From Zavarzinella sp. (GTDB taxonomy: Bacteria; Planctomycetota; Planctomycetia; Gemmatales; Gemmataceae): DNA of 64,000 nucleotides. Within the stretch, counting starts at the first letter, position 1; each line of letters begins with the position of its first letter. The notes beneath the pieces are model-generated. The model did not search any database, had not been told where the DNA came from, and saw only the letters and a program-made list of their open reading frames with translations. Location of the stretch: the NCBI GenBank assembly GCA_041399155.1, contig JAWKTI010000001.1:372001-436000 (forward strand), given 5' to 3'. Shown here piece by piece: positions 1-9,015 of this stretch. The position numbers were made by a program, and so were the translations under genes.

Positions 1-671
1 AATTGCAATTTTTTCCGCACATCACCCACATCCTGGTCGGGTGGCAGGTGGATCTGAGCATGACCGGTAATACCGGGTAATACGATATAGCGTTCGTAAT
101 AATCTGGCAGGTTTTCCACCAGTGTGGGGCCAATTTCGGGCCGTTCCGGACGTGGGCCAACCAGACTCATTTCCCCACGCACCACATTCCAGAGCTGGGG
201 AAGTTCATCCAGGTGCGTCTTCCGCAGCCAATAGCCAATTCGGGTAATCCGTGGATCGCCGGGGACGCACCACTTGGGGCCGCTGAATTTTTCACATTCG
301 TGATACATCGTGCGGAATTTGCGAATGGTGATCGGCATTCCAAACTGACCGATGCGACGCTGGCGATAGATCGCTGGTCCTTTACTGGAGAGTTTGACAA
401 TTGCTGCAATCAACACCATCATTGGGGCCAGACCAACCAGCAGGGCACTGCTGGCAACGAAATTGAGACCGCGTTGCCAACGCAAGGTGCGACGAAGCTG
501 GTGTGGAGCCCGCAGGGGAAACCAACTGTCATCGCTTTTGCCATTTTCAGAATGGTCAATGACAACAATTTCCAGTTCCTGGGGGGGCACTTCCAATCGC
601 CGTTTCCCATTCAACTGATTTCCCGGGAAACAGTCGATTTCTACTACGCGTAACACCTGTCTTGCCTCCAT
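1..671 (-). CDS. Exopolysaccharide sugar transferase (partial, C-terminus outside window)
   Basis: Translation of the minus strand gives a bacterial sugar transferase (polyprenyl-phosphate glycosyl-1-phosphate transferase family). It would load the first sugar phosphate onto undecaprenyl phosphate at the inner membrane. An N-terminal soluble stretch of about 70 residues is followed by one hydrophobic segment and the family core: GPAIYRQRRIG, IRKFRTMY, then R-K-T-H-L-D-E-L-P-Q-L-W-N-V, RGEMSLVGPRPE and the ERY...PGITG region. The frame is still open at base 1, so the last residues are missing. The ATG at 669-671 follows a weak GGTGAGG. It is the fourth gene of the exosortase/EPS operon, 53 bp after the EpsI-like gene. 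Family assignment is firm; the sugar substrate is unknown. Confidence 0.93.
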   Translation of the reverse strand, partial: MEARQVLRVVEIDCFPGNQLNGKRRLEVPPQELEIVVIDHSENGKSDDSWFPLRAPHQLRRTLRWQRGLNFVASSALLVGLAPMMVLIAAIVKLSSKGPAIYRQRRIGQFGMPITIRKFRTMYHECEKFSGPKWCVPGDPRITRIGYWLRKTHLDELPQLWNVVRGEMSLVGPRPERPEIGPTLVENLPDYYERYIVLPGITGHAQIHLPPDQDVGDVRKKLQ

Positions 672-724
672 GCTGATTGCTCGAACCTGGTCAACCTCAC
701 CAACTTACGCACTGTGAAAGGACA

Positions 725-1369
725 TCATTTGGTCAGTTGTTGCCCCAATTCGGTAGCTAAGGCCGTTACGAAGTTACGGTAACTTTCCGTTTCCGTCAAG
801 GCCATCCCTTCTGTTACAGGTTGTACAATGTACAGCTTGTAGACAATCGGCGTGCGAAAGAATGTCAAGCGTGGGTAATCGGGAGCACGCCACTGTTTCC
901 CATCATGCCAGGTCCAGAGCACCCGCACCGCTTCCCGGTTTGAGGCAGAAGTTTTCACAAAATCTGCCTGGTACATTTCAATTTTCGTGCCATCACTGCC
1001 AGGAAAACTTTTTTTGCCCACGCTTCCCTGCAGTTGATACCCGCTGCCGAGGTAGCACACATCGGGCGTGTGGGCCGCAACGACACCCGGTTTACCCGCA
1101 GTCAGCGAGGCAACCAGTTGACCTTTCGCAGCAGGGTGCGAAAAAGCCCGAGATTCCGTATTCGTATCGGCGGGCAAATCCTGGGGATTCAATTCAATCA
1201 TTTTTCCCGGTACCCACCCCGCCAGGGGCTGATCCAATTGTGCCAATGGTGCCCGTAATTCGGATTCTTTCGTGGTGCCAGACCAGCGATTGGTCCACAT
1301 CCCGTGCAGAACCCCCGTGGTCAGTATCAGTGCAAAGGCGATCCCAATGGCTACTTTTTGAACTTTCAT
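725..1369 (-). CDS. EpsI-like exosortase-associated protein (DUF3485)
   Basis: Protein of 214 residues with an N-terminal membrane anchor (hydrophobic residues about 5-23) and an extracytoplasmic domain matching the EpsI/DUF3485 family that accompanies exosortases. Family-like signatures are LAGWVPG, the HTPDVCYLGSGYQ segment and V-L-W-T-W-H near the C-terminus. The start was set at MKVQK: the TAGGAGAGATC ahead of this ATG gives a good Shine-Dalgarno. A longer frame begins at 1390 but overlaps the upstream gene. The stop codon of the upstream gene (TAG, 1378-1380) lies inside this Shine-Dalgarno, which suggests translational coupling. The biochemical role of EpsI is not established; it is linked to exopolysaccharide/exosortase export. 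Confidence 0.88.
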   Translation of the reverse strand: MKVQKVAIGIAFALILTTGVLHGMWTNRWSGTTKESELRAPLAQLDQPLAGWVPGKMIELNPQDLPADTNTESRAFSHPAAKGQLVASLTAGKPGVVAAHTPDVCYLGSGYQLQGSVGKKSFPGSDGTKIEMYQADFVKTSASNREAVRVLWTWHDGKQWRAPDYPRLTFFRTPIVYKLYIVQPVTEGMALTETESYRNFVTALATELGQQLTK

Positions 1370-1377
1370 GATCTCTC

Positions 1378-3564
1378 CTACTGATAACATTCTTCACGTC
1401 GGGCACCCAGATAGACCATGCCCGCTGCTTCCGGGGCAATCCGCTGGATACTTTCAAAGGTTTTTTCCAGGGTGGGCAGTCGGCTTTCATGGCGCTGAAC
1501 AGCCACCACCACGCCATCGGCGACTCGCCCAATCTGCAGGGTTTCTGCCACTGTCAGCAGGGAATGAGTGTGGATAATCACCACTTCAAACATCTGCTTA
1601 ACCTGTTCAATTAATTGATACAACACATTGCTGGATAAGGATTTGCGCAGATTATCCGTCCAGACGCCTGCGGGCAGCAGGTGAATATGGTACGGCAACG
1701 CCTGCAGGCAATCGCCCAGGTAGGCCTGGCGGGTCAGCAATTCTGCAATACCTGGTTGCAGCGACGTTTCAAAGGTGTGGTGCATTTCTGGCGTACGCAG
1801 GTCGAAATCGATCAGCAGGGTGGATTGACCGGATCTGCCAAACGACAGGGCCAGTTCGCGGGCAAGAAAACTTCGGCCTTCATCTCCCACCGCACTGGTC
1901 ACGACAATTGAACGACTGCCCGCTGTGCCAAATTGCTGCCAGATATTGGCACGGATTTTTTCCAGATTTTCCTCTGCAAGTGCCAGTTCCACCCCCTGAT
2001 CTGCCTCATTCCCCTGCAGGTGGGGCAGCACGCCCAGTAACGGAATGTGCGAAAAGGTCTGCAAGTCAGCCAGTTGCATCACCCGTTTGCGGCGAGTTTC
2101 AAACAGCACCGCAAATAAGCCTATCAGCAGGAAACCTGCCAGCCCACCAGCGGCTGTGCCGATCAACTGCTTTTTGCGGTCTCGTTGCAGGGTTTGCGTA
2201 GCACGTTGAAACGATTGCACCCGCGTGGGGGCACTCAGTTCTAGACGCAGCAGGTTGGCCTTATCCATCAGCCCAGTCACAATTTCGGTGCGGATGTTCA
2301 GGTCCACTTTCCCAAAGTCACGTGGCTGGTTGGCATCAGGTGGCAGAATATCGGCCAGTTTTTTCTCATATTCTTTTAATTCTTTTTGCAACGTTTCTTT
2401 TCGGATCACCAGACCAGTTTCTTCCACGTCCAGTTGTTCCTGCTGTTCTTTCAACTGGTATTCCAGCACCTGCAACTGTGTTTTCTGGTATTCCACCAGT
2501 CGCTGCTTGCGAATGGTTTCCTTCTGGGCGGTCAGGGTTTGCAGGCGTTCTTTCAAGCCTTTCAACCCACTATTTTCCTTGTCAGGATTTAATTTGTGAA
2601 AATAATCTAATCTTGCCTGTGCTTCCGCCAATTGCTGGTTGATTCCCGCGATGCCGGGGTCGTTTTCCAGTTGAATCAACAGTGCCTGTGGCACGCTGGG
2701 AAGTTCTTCATTCAGATTTGCCAGCCGCATTTTCGACCGGCGACGTTCTTCAGCAATCTGTTTGATCCGAATGTCGACCACATCCAGCTTTTCTCGCAGG
2801 CGAACTACCTCGTTGGCTGCCACATTCGGCCCCACGCCAGGCAACGATTCTGCCACAGCATTGGGGTCTGCAGCCACCACCGCAGCCTGCTGGCGGGTTT
2901 TCAGTTCCTGTTGCATCCGGTTCATCGAATCTTCCAGTTGCTTCAGGCGGTACTGTTTCCGCTTTCGCTCCGCTTCAACCACTTCACGGAAATAGGCATC
3001 GTGGATCGAATTGACAATCATCACAATTGACTGGGCATCATCACCCATCAGTTTTGGCTTAATCAGTTCCGAGCCATCCTGAAATTCAACCAACAGTTCT
3101 TCTTCCAGAAAGCGGACAGGATCGGCCTGATTCCGCAACATCGGCAGTTGGGCAATTTCCGGATCGCGAATAGCAGCCTGCAGCACCAACGGACTTTTTA
3201 ACATCCCCGCCTGAGTTTTCAGGTAACTGGAAAAATCATTGCGACCGTTGGGGTCTTCATTCCAGTAAATTCGTGGGTCTTCCGGCGATACCCGAATAAT
3301 GGAGTAGGTGCTGTATTTGGCGGGAATCAGCATGTAGGCCAGTGCGGCAAAAATCCCACCAAAAATCGTGCCCAGAATGGCAATCAGCATCCAGTGGTAA
3401 CGAACATACTGCACCGCTTTCATCCCACCACCTTCAGGAGGAGGTGGCTGTTCCGCAGGGGGTGGGGGCAGCGTGACAATCTGGTGCGGCTGGTTTGATT
3501 CCACCGGAATCGCATCCAGGACTGGCTCGGCAAAGCGAATCGCAGGTGTAGTTGCAGAGGTCAT
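1378..3564 (-). CDS. Wzz/BY-kinase-like polysaccharide chain-length protein with degenerate ATPase motifs
   Basis: A 728-residue protein with Wzz-GumC-type architecture. It has a cytoplasmic Pro-rich N-terminus, a membrane segment near 60-80, a periplasmic domain with long coiled coils (roughly 190-260 and 330-420), a second membrane segment near 475-495, and a C-terminal MinD/BY-kinase-like domain (about 520-728). The Walker A region reads SAVGDEGRS, with Arg where the P-loop Lys should be. Walker A' (LLIDFDLRTP) is kept. The Walker B position reads VVIIHTHSL, with His replacing the usual Asp. The C-terminus has only two tyrosines and no Tyr cluster. It probably organises polymer length and export; tyrosine autokinase activity is doubtful. 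It is the second gene of the operon, 28 bp after the exosortase gene. Confidence 0.88.
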   Translation of the reverse strand: MTSATTPAIRFAEPVLDAIPVESNQPHQIVTLPPPPAEQPPPPEGGGMKAVQYVRYHWMLIAILGTIFGGIFAALAYMLIPAKYSTYSIIRVSPEDPRIYWNEDPNGRNDFSSYLKTQAGMLKSPLVLQAAIRDPEIAQLPMLRNQADPVRFLEEELLVEFQDGSELIKPKLMGDDAQSIVMIVNSIHDAYFREVVEAERKRKQYRLKQLEDSMNRMQQELKTRQQAAVVAADPNAVAESLPGVGPNVAANEVVRLREKLDVVDIRIKQIAEERRRSKMRLANLNEELPSVPQALLIQLENDPGIAGINQQLAEAQARLDYFHKLNPDKENSGLKGLKERLQTLTAQKETIRKQRLVEYQKTQLQVLEYQLKEQQEQLDVEETGLVIRKETLQKELKEYEKKLADILPPDANQPRDFGKVDLNIRTEIVTGLMDKANLLRLELSAPTRVQSFQRATQTLQRDRKKQLIGTAAGGLAGFLLIGLFAVLFETRRKRVMQLADLQTFSHIPLLGVLPHLQGNEADQGVELALAEENLEKIRANIWQQFGTAGSRSIVVTSAVGDEGRSFLARELALSFGRSGQSTLLIDFDLRTPEMHHTFETSLQPGIAELLTRQAYLGDCLQALPYHIHLLPAGVWTDNLRKSLSSNVLYQLIEQVKQMFEVVIIHTHSLLTVAETLQIGRVADGVVVAVQRHESRLPTLEKTFESIQRIAPEAAGMVYLGARREECYQ

Positions 3565-3592
3565 TGCTGGTTACTCGTAGGTGAATTCGTTT

Positions 3593-4531
3593 TCAGGAAG
3601 CGGAACGGCTCAGCAGAATCGATGGCCCACGGTGCAGGGGACGACGCTGTTCGTTCGTGTCACGCTGGATCGGTGTGGCTTTCACCGGTTTTTCCACGAG
3701 CAGGTGCTTCAGCACCCACAGTTCCAGCAGGAGAAAGGCCAGCCCCACCGGCATCATCATCCAGCCATTGAAATCGTGCAGAAAATCCATGACTTTGGTC
3801 TTGCTGGCACTGTCTTTCAACCAGATGTGGCACAAACCAGTTGCAGTAATTCGCAGAATGTTAACCAACAATGCAATTGGCACACAACTGAGCAGAATCA
3901 GCAATTTATGAACCCAATGGCGTTCCAGAACCAGCACCGCAGCCACGCAGAAGGCGGCAAAAGTCACCATCATCCTCAGCCCACTACATGCTTCGACTAC
4001 GCCCAGTCGGACTTCGCCAATCAGAATCAGATTGCCATCGCGGATGGCGGGTTGCCCGAAGCACTGCAATAGTAAAGTGGTGCAGATCGTACCGATATTT
4101 TGTAGTTCCGCACCCAGAATCCGTTCGGATTGATATGGCATCGGCACCATAAACAGCAAAAAGATCAGTGCGGGCCAACTTTGCCGGATGCCTGACTTGC
4201 CACGATAAATCATGATCAGTGCCAGCACGCTCAACAGGATGCTTAACGCGTTCAGTGTCAGAAAACTGATGGCGGTTGCCAGCAGGTGCATCGATAACGC
4301 CCCCACCAGCAGGGTGCCACCCACGATCGGCCACGGTTTCACAGCAGCGGTGGCGTCGATGGGTCGACGCATCCACAGAAATAATGCGAAAAAAGGAACC
4401 AGAATGCCGTGCGAATACTGTGGGTCGTTCAGATATTTGTTTAATAGTTGTGTTAACGCAGGGAAGTAGGTCCAGACAAGTGCAATGACGAGCAGCCAGG
4501 CAGAAGCCGGGATGCGTTTTAAGTGATTCAT
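3593..4531 (-). CDS. Exosortase (transpeptidase-like membrane protease)
   Basis: A 312-residue polytopic membrane protein of the exosortase/archaeosortase family. These enzymes cleave C-terminal sorting signals (PEP-CTERM type) and attach proteins to the cell surface. The family catalytic residues are visible: Cys in VVEACSGLRMM (about residue 182), Arg in NILRIT (about 225) and His in FLHDFNGW (about 250). The N-terminal YSHGILVPFFALFLWMRR is also typical. The start chosen is the ATG at 4529-4531, which follows GGGAGGGACACC; a start ten codons upstream has no such site. It is the first gene of a four-gene EPS operon. No protein with a recognisable PEP-CTERM tail is encoded in this window, so substrates lie elsewhere. 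Confidence 0.92.
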   Translation of the reverse strand: MNHLKRIPASAWLLVIALVWTYFPALTQLLNKYLNDPQYSHGILVPFFALFLWMRRPIDATAAVKPWPIVGGTLLVGALSMHLLATAISFLTLNALSILLSVLALIMIYRGKSGIRQSWPALIFLLFMVPMPYQSERILGAELQNIGTICTTLLLQCFGQPAIRDGNLILIGEVRLGVVEACSGLRMMVTFAAFCVAAVLVLERHWVHKLLILLSCVPIALLVNILRITATGLCHIWLKDSASKTKVMDFLHDFNGWMMMPVGLAFLLLELWVLKHLLVEKPVKATPIQRDTNEQRRPLHRGPSILLSRSAS

Positions 4532-4811
4532 GGTGTCCCTCCCTGGTGCCAGACCATTCATTGGCCTCGATTCGAAGACAGATTGTCAGCCCACCTTCGA
4601 ACGTGGGGTATGTTAAACGGTTCCCACGTTGTTGGTCAATACTGTTTTTGAAATTTTTTCAAAATGGGCTTCGAGAAGTGCCACCCAATGTTGTGTGCCA
4701 ATGGCATTAATGGGATTTTTTAATGATCTGCTTGTTGCACCGGGTTTGGTAGAGTAGCAGATGTCGTAATACTTAGTATTACGTTGTCGGTGTCATACTG
4801 TTGGAAATTGA
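4532..4811. other. Intergenic region with a near-perfect 19-bp palindrome
   Basis: A 280-bp non-coding stretch upstream of the exosortase operon and downstream of a lipoprotein gene. At 4765-4783 it holds a palindrome with 9-bp arms (CGTAATACT / AGTATTACG) around one unpaired base. The position, about 235 bp upstream of the exosortase start, fits either an operator for the EPS operon or a 3'-end hairpin of the lipoprotein gene. No convincing -35/-10 pair was found. Confidence 0.4.
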
Positions 4812-5282
4812 CTATCGTGAGAGCTTGACAGGATAAGATTTGGGCTCTTTGCTGATTTCCAGTTCCAGATCACTGGTCACCAGTGCGTGGTATTTTTTGG
4901 GAATCGGGCGGTTTTTCAATTGTTTGGCTTGTTCTAACGCTTGTTGCTGAACTGTATCCCCATCCTGGCCTCGACCCGCATCACCCTCAGGTGGGGGATC
5001 GTTGACAGTAATCTTGACCTTGCCGGGAATTACCCCCACTTTGGCACCCGTTTTTACTTTCACTTTGCCACTTTCGTCGGTAATGCCGGTAGCAACCATG
5101 TTACCCGTTACGTTATCGCCTATCGGTGTGACCGTGATTTCTGCATTTGGCAGTGGTTGATCATTCAGTGTGACAATGAGCTCCACTTCCACCACGTCGC
5201 TGGTTGACGGAGAATCATCGCAGCCAGTCTGCAGCACAAAAATGCCCAGAATGAATGCTTTTATCAAGTAAATATTTCGCAT
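4812..5282 (-). CDS. Small lipoprotein with transthyretin-like/carboxypeptidase-regulatory-like fold
   Basis: A 156-residue predicted lipoprotein: hydrophobic signal followed by a lipobox (LQTGC, Cys near residue 21). The mature part looks like one Ig/transthyretin-type beta-sandwich (LIVTLNDQPLPNAEITVTP, then G-I-T-D-E-S-G-K-V-K-V), a fold common in planctomycete envelope proteins. It is clearly related to the gene just upstream: both end with a NRPIP...Y...L.V.....YP..L.R segment. It lies 24 bp after that gene and probably shares its transcript with the DUF1559 gene. The exact function is unknown; an envelope location is inferred from the lipobox. Confidence 0.85.
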   Translation of the reverse strand: MRNIYLIKAFILGIFVLQTGCDDSPSTSDVVEVELIVTLNDQPLPNAEITVTPIGDNVTGNMVATGITDESGKVKVKTGAKVGVIPGKVKITVNDPPPEGDAGRGQDGDTVQQQALEQAKQLKNRPIPKKYHALVTSDLELEISKEPKSYPVKLSR

Positions 5283-5306
5283 CTGCTTCCTGTTTGTTAG
5301 TTGAAA

Positions 5307-5759
5307 TTAACGCTTCAGATCAATGGGGTAGTCCGACTGATCTTTGGTTACTGTCACGCTCAGTGGGGATTGGGCTAACGATGCATATTGTGGTGGGATG
5401 GGCCGGTTAGTCAGCTTCGCCGTAAATTGTGAAGCCAGAATTTGTGCCTTGGCCGATTGCCCGCGTGCTTCGTCTGGCAGTGGACCCTCGATCACAGTTA
5501 CCTTGTTTTCACCCGCACAGGCACCCGCACCTTTGGGTATTTTCAGGGTAAATTTCCCCTGATCGTCCGTCACTGCTGTGGCGATGTAGTGTCCGCTTAA
5601 CCCTTCCTGCATCGGCACAAAGCTGATTTCAGCGTGGGCCAACGGTTTTCCGTTCAAAGTTAACGTGCCTGTGACGGGAACAATTTCCGGTTCGCCAGTG
5701 TTGCAGCCTGAAAGCGCAATCACAAGGCATAATACGGGCCAGAAATAATATTTTTGCAT
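5307..5759 (-). CDS. Small lipoprotein with transthyretin-like fold (paralogue of neighbour)
   Basis: A 150-residue predicted lipoprotein with signal peptide and lipobox (ALSGC, Cys near residue 19). A single beta-sandwich repeat follows (VTGTLTLNGKPLAHAEISF, then VTDDQGKFTLKIPKG). It shares the C-terminal NRPIPPQYASLAQSPLSVTV pattern with the next gene, so the two look like a tandem duplication with divergence. It starts 28 bp after the DUF1559 gene and is probably co-transcribed. Small lipoproteins of this sort often follow DUF1559 genes in planctomycetes; what they do together is not known. Confidence 0.85.
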   Translation of the reverse strand: MQKYYFWPVLCLVIALSGCNTGEPEIVPVTGTLTLNGKPLAHAEISFVPMQEGLSGHYIATAVTDDQGKFTLKIPKGAGACAGENKVTVIEGPLPDEARGQSAKAQILASQFTAKLTNRPIPPQYASLAQSPLSVTVTKDQSDYPIDLKR

Positions 5760-5787
5760 GAGTTTGAAATACGCTTCAGTATGTGAA

Positions 5788-6762
5788 TTAGGGGAGGGTA
5801 GCTACCTGGCCATCGCTGATGCGAGCCAGTAATTGCAGGTTTGCCAAAGAGGCAGTGCTGGTGGCGGCAATAAACCGAACCGAACCATCGCAGAATACGA
5901 AGTTAGCCCCACCGGTGTGGCCACTGCCAAACGAACTCAGGCGGTTATCTTGATAAGTAAAAGAGGGGCTGGGGCCGACACCTGCTGGCATTGTATAGTT
6001 GATAGGCTGCAGGGTGCCTGCCAGGCAGTCTTGTGGTGAGTTGTAATTTGACCAGGCCCAACCACGACGATTAGGCAGGTCGGCCCACTCATTGTCTTTA
6101 CTATAACGCTCGCCTGCCAGAAATGTGTTACTGGTACCATCGGTAATGGTGGCAATCGAAGTTTTGCTGTTGATCTGGAACACGCCATCAAAGGTAGCAG
6201 TGGAAATGAACCATGATTTCACCCCACCGTTACCGAAATAGCTGTTGATACCGAAGTGGTATGTGGTGCCACCGGTGGTGTAAGTAATCACTTCCTGAGG
6301 GATAAAGTCGGAAGGACACATGTAAATCTTGATTTTCTGGGCACCAATCGAGTTCGGGCCGTCGGTGTTGCCATATTCCCGCACGTCAAAGTTGTAATTC
6401 TTCTGAATGTTATCCTGTTCCACGAATGGCAGAATCCAGGCCAACCAGGAACCAAACTTGTTAGGGAACGGTGGCTGACCAATCTTACCACTTGTTACCA
6501 GTGCATTGGTGGGAAAAACCATACCCGACGATGAACCGATTGGGATGTTCAATCCTGGAGGAAACATGCCGTTGGTGCCTTCATAGTTATGGCAGGCCAG
6601 GCCGATTTGTTTCAAATTGTTGCTGCACTTGGAACGGTTAGCTGCTTCCCGCACTTTTTGTACGGCTGGCAGCAATAAGCCGATCAGGATTGCGATAATG
6701 GCAATGACCACGAGCAACTCAATGAGAGTGAACCCGCGATGCTTACGAATGTTGGAATGCAT
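5788..6762 (-). CDS. DUF1559 prepilin-like protein
   Basis: A 324-residue protein with a type IV pilin-like N-terminus. The HRGFTLIELLVVIAIIAIL segment holds the prepilin peptidase site (G before F, Glu at +5) and a long hydrophobic helix. The DUF1559 domain follows (NNLKQIGLACHNYE, then FLAGERY) and ends with the family C-terminal GGANFVFCDGSVRFI motif. Such proteins are hugely expanded in planctomycetes and are predicted to be exported through pseudopilin machinery. It is the first gene of a three-gene minus-strand set with two lipoproteins. A second DUF1559 protein is cut by the right window edge. Confidence 0.95.
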   Translation of the reverse strand: MHSNIRKHRGFTLIELLVVIAIIAILIGLLLPAVQKVREAANRSKCSNNLKQIGLACHNYEGTNGMFPPGLNIPIGSSSGMVFPTNALVTSGKIGQPPFPNKFGSWLAWILPFVEQDNIQKNYNFDVREYGNTDGPNSIGAQKIKIYMCPSDFIPQEVITYTTGGTTYHFGINSYFGNGGVKSWFISTATFDGVFQINSKTSIATITDGTSNTFLAGERYSKDNEWADLPNRRGWAWSNYNSPQDCLAGTLQPINYTMPAGVGPSPSFTYQDNRLSSFGSGHTGGANFVFCDGSVRFIAATSTASLANLQLLARISDGQVATLP

Positions 6763-7128
6763 GACTTTCCTAGCAAAAGTATTAAAGAACGCTTCTATGC
6801 TAGAAGTGGGTTGCTAGAAGAGTGTGATGATATTGTGAAAAAACAATGAAGGTGCAGAATTTTGTTGAAAAATTTGGTGGAGCAAGAATTTCTGGGAATG
6901 ATAATTTTCCGTAACTGACCTCAATCGGTGTAGTTACGGAAAGTGGGCTTGAAATAGACTTGAACCACAGTTTTACGAATTTTATTACGTGATTGTGCAG
7001 GCTATCATCTGTTTCCTGTCACTGAGCCACTTGTTTTCGACTATCTGTGACAGTTTTTTACGACCAAAGTCGCCGTTCAAATCGTATAACCATGAGTAAT
7101 TCATCGTTATTTTTGAGATATTTTCGCG
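6763..7128. other. Divergent intergenic region with an 11-bp inverted repeat
   Basis: A 366-bp non-coding region between two divergently transcribed genes. It contains a perfect 11-bp inverted repeat at 6906-6916 and 6932-6942 (TTTCCGTAACT / AGTTACGGAAA) with a 15-nt spacer. Given its position it may be a control site for one or both genes. A partly AT-rich minus-strand reading frame crosses 6985-7458 but runs through the coding part of the downstream gene and has no family signature, so I do not call it. Confidence 0.35.
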
Positions 7129-8958
7129 ATGCGGCCAACGAATCGACCAGATCAGGAACCTATACCAGAACCGATTCCCGAACCAATTCCGGATTCTGTG
7201 CATCAGCTCGCACCCACTGAGAAAGTGGGGGCTCAATCTCTTGCAAGTGCACTTGAACCGACAGGCCTGACACGTGTTCTGGGTGCGATGGCTGCACTTG
7301 CCGTGTTGATACTGGCATTTTTTCTCGGCTCGTTTGCCGTGAGAAATGCTGATTTCTGGCAGCACCTCGCCACTGGCCGACTGATTGCCGAAGGAAATTA
7401 CGAGTTTGGCAAAGATCCTTTCAGTTTTGTCGATCCCGAACGCACGTGGGTGAACCATAGCTGGCTATACGATCTGATTATCTTTTATCTGTTTGATGAT
7501 CCGAATGGAACGGTTCTAGTTATTCTGAAAGCACTTGGTGTGGCATTGATTGCCCTTTGCCTGCTGTACGCACGACCAAAAGGTTCCGAACTGCTGATGC
7601 CCAGCATGGTGGTGTTGCTGGCAATGTTGGCATCTGCGCCCCGTTTGAACCTTCAATCATCCCTGGTGGGCTACTTTTTGCTGACATTGTTGCTTGCCAG
7701 CTTTCTACGGCTGCAAGGTTCTGGCAAAAAATGGCTGATTCCCAGTCTGGCCGCAGGCATTTCAATGCTGTGGGCAAATATGGACCAGTGGTTCTTTCTG
7801 GCGCCAATTACAGTGGTATTGTACGCACTTGGCCAATATCTGCGGCCAGGTAATGACAGTCGTACAGAAGTCAAAACGTGGCTGATTGCTTTTGGTGCTT
7901 CGGTACTGGCATGTAACTTCAACCCCCACCATGTCATGGTGTGGAGTTTGCCCGCCGAAGCCTTTCGTTTCGACCTGATATCTGCCTTTGCCAGCGATGC
8001 TGAGCTGGGGCCGTTGTTTCGCAATATTGCCACCAGCGGTTCGGATACTTCGCGGGAAGGTGACAATCCGATGAATTACGTCCCACTTTTACTGCTCAAT
8101 CTGTCCATCATTATTCTGGTGATGGTGCAGTTCGCCCTGAAAATGAATAAATTCTCACTAAGTTTGCTGTTTGTCTGGTTGTTCAGTATTGTGATTGTTT
8201 TGTTACATATTCGCGCAACTCCTTTTCTGGCAATAACTTCCGCTATTCTGTTGATGCACCTGACTCACCAGTTAGGGCAGCACCTAAAATCGAAAACAGT
8301 GGGCTCCCAAATTTGGACAACAGTGCAGATCAGCCATATGGTGTGCCACGCACTGTTTTTCCTGCTGAACATTGTGTTGATCGGCGTCAGCTACCCTGGC
8401 TGGTTGCACCCACTTGATTTTCGGCGTCGCTGGGCATGGGAAGTGGCACCGAACCCATCTTTTGTGGAGATTGCTAAAAAAATTCAGGCTCTGCGCGAAA
8501 ATGGCACACTGCCAGCGAATGTGAACGGAATTATTTTACAGCCGGAATTGGCCTGCTATATGTCCTGGTTTGCCCCACTTGAAAAGACTTATTTTGATTT
8601 TCGATTCGGCTACCACCATCCGGAGGCGAAGGAGTTTGCCGATCTACGGAAAGCGTTATCGTTGAAACAACTCGCTGCAGCACAAGGGAAAGGGGTGCAA
8701 TTCGATCTGCCGGCATTCATGAAAAAATACAATGCGGCTTATCTGGTAACTTCCCATAGCAGCAGTTTTACCAACGGGGTCATTCTGGAAACCCTTTGGA
8801 TTTCGGTTGATTACAGTAAACCGGAACAAAACTGGGAACTATGGGAACTGGAAGGAAAAGCCGCACTGCTCGGCTGGAAGGGCCAGCAGGTAATTCCTGC
8901 CGCTGTGGCCGAAAAACTGCGTTTTCGTGCTTCACAGGTAGTTTTCAAAGAGGCATAA
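7129..8958 (+). CDS. Polytopic membrane protein, GT-C glycosyltransferase-like
   Basis: A 609-residue protein with a short cytoplasmic N-terminus carrying a Pro-Ile/Glu repeat (about residues 9-21), then some eleven hydrophobic segments, then a soluble C-terminal part from about 440. The first extracytoplasmic loop reads ADFWQHLATGRLIAEG, then KDPFSFVDPERTWVNHSWLYD. This D-x-W-x-H-L-x-x-G...D-P-F-S...W...W-L pattern is known from uncharacterised membrane proteins related to GT-C glycosyltransferases, so a lipid-linked-sugar transferase role is possible but unproven. The ORF ends in TAA and the same frame stays open until 10464, so this may be the first half of one larger gene (see findings). 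Confidence 0.75.
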   Translation: MRPTNRPDQEPIPEPIPEPIPDSVHQLAPTEKVGAQSLASALEPTGLTRVLGAMAALAVLILAFFLGSFAVRNADFWQHLATGRLIAEGNYEFGKDPFSFVDPERTWVNHSWLYDLIIFYLFDDPNGTVLVILKALGVALIALCLLYARPKGSELLMPSMVVLLAMLASAPRLNLQSSLVGYFLLTLLLASFLRLQGSGKKWLIPSLAAGISMLWANMDQWFFLAPITVVLYALGQYLRPGNDSRTEVKTWLIAFGASVLACNFNPHHVMVWSLPAEAFRFDLISAFASDAELGPLFRNIATSGSDTSREGDNPMNYVPLLLLNLSIIILVMVQFALKMNKFSLSLLFVWLFSIVIVLLHIRATPFLAITSAILLMHLTHQLGQHLKSKTVGSQIWTTVQISHMVCHALFFLLNIVLIGVSYPGWLHPLDFRRRWAWEVAPNPSFVEIAKKIQALRENGTLPANVNGIILQPELACYMSWFAPLEKTYFDFRFGYHHPEAKEFADLRKALSLKQLAAAQGKGVQFDLPAFMKKYNAAYLVTSHSSSFTNGVILETLWISVDYSKPEQNWELWELEGKAALLGWKGQQVIPAAVAEKLRFRASQVVFKEA

Positions 8959-9015
8959 TCACTGCCGATCCCAAATGTAGAAACCAAACTGATCCGTTCC
9001 TACGAATTCTGGGAT

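Noticed and set aside
6985..7458. 157-codon minus-strand ORF overlapping the GT-C-like gene
   Set aside because: Most of it is antisense to a well-supported plus-strand gene; no recognisable domains.
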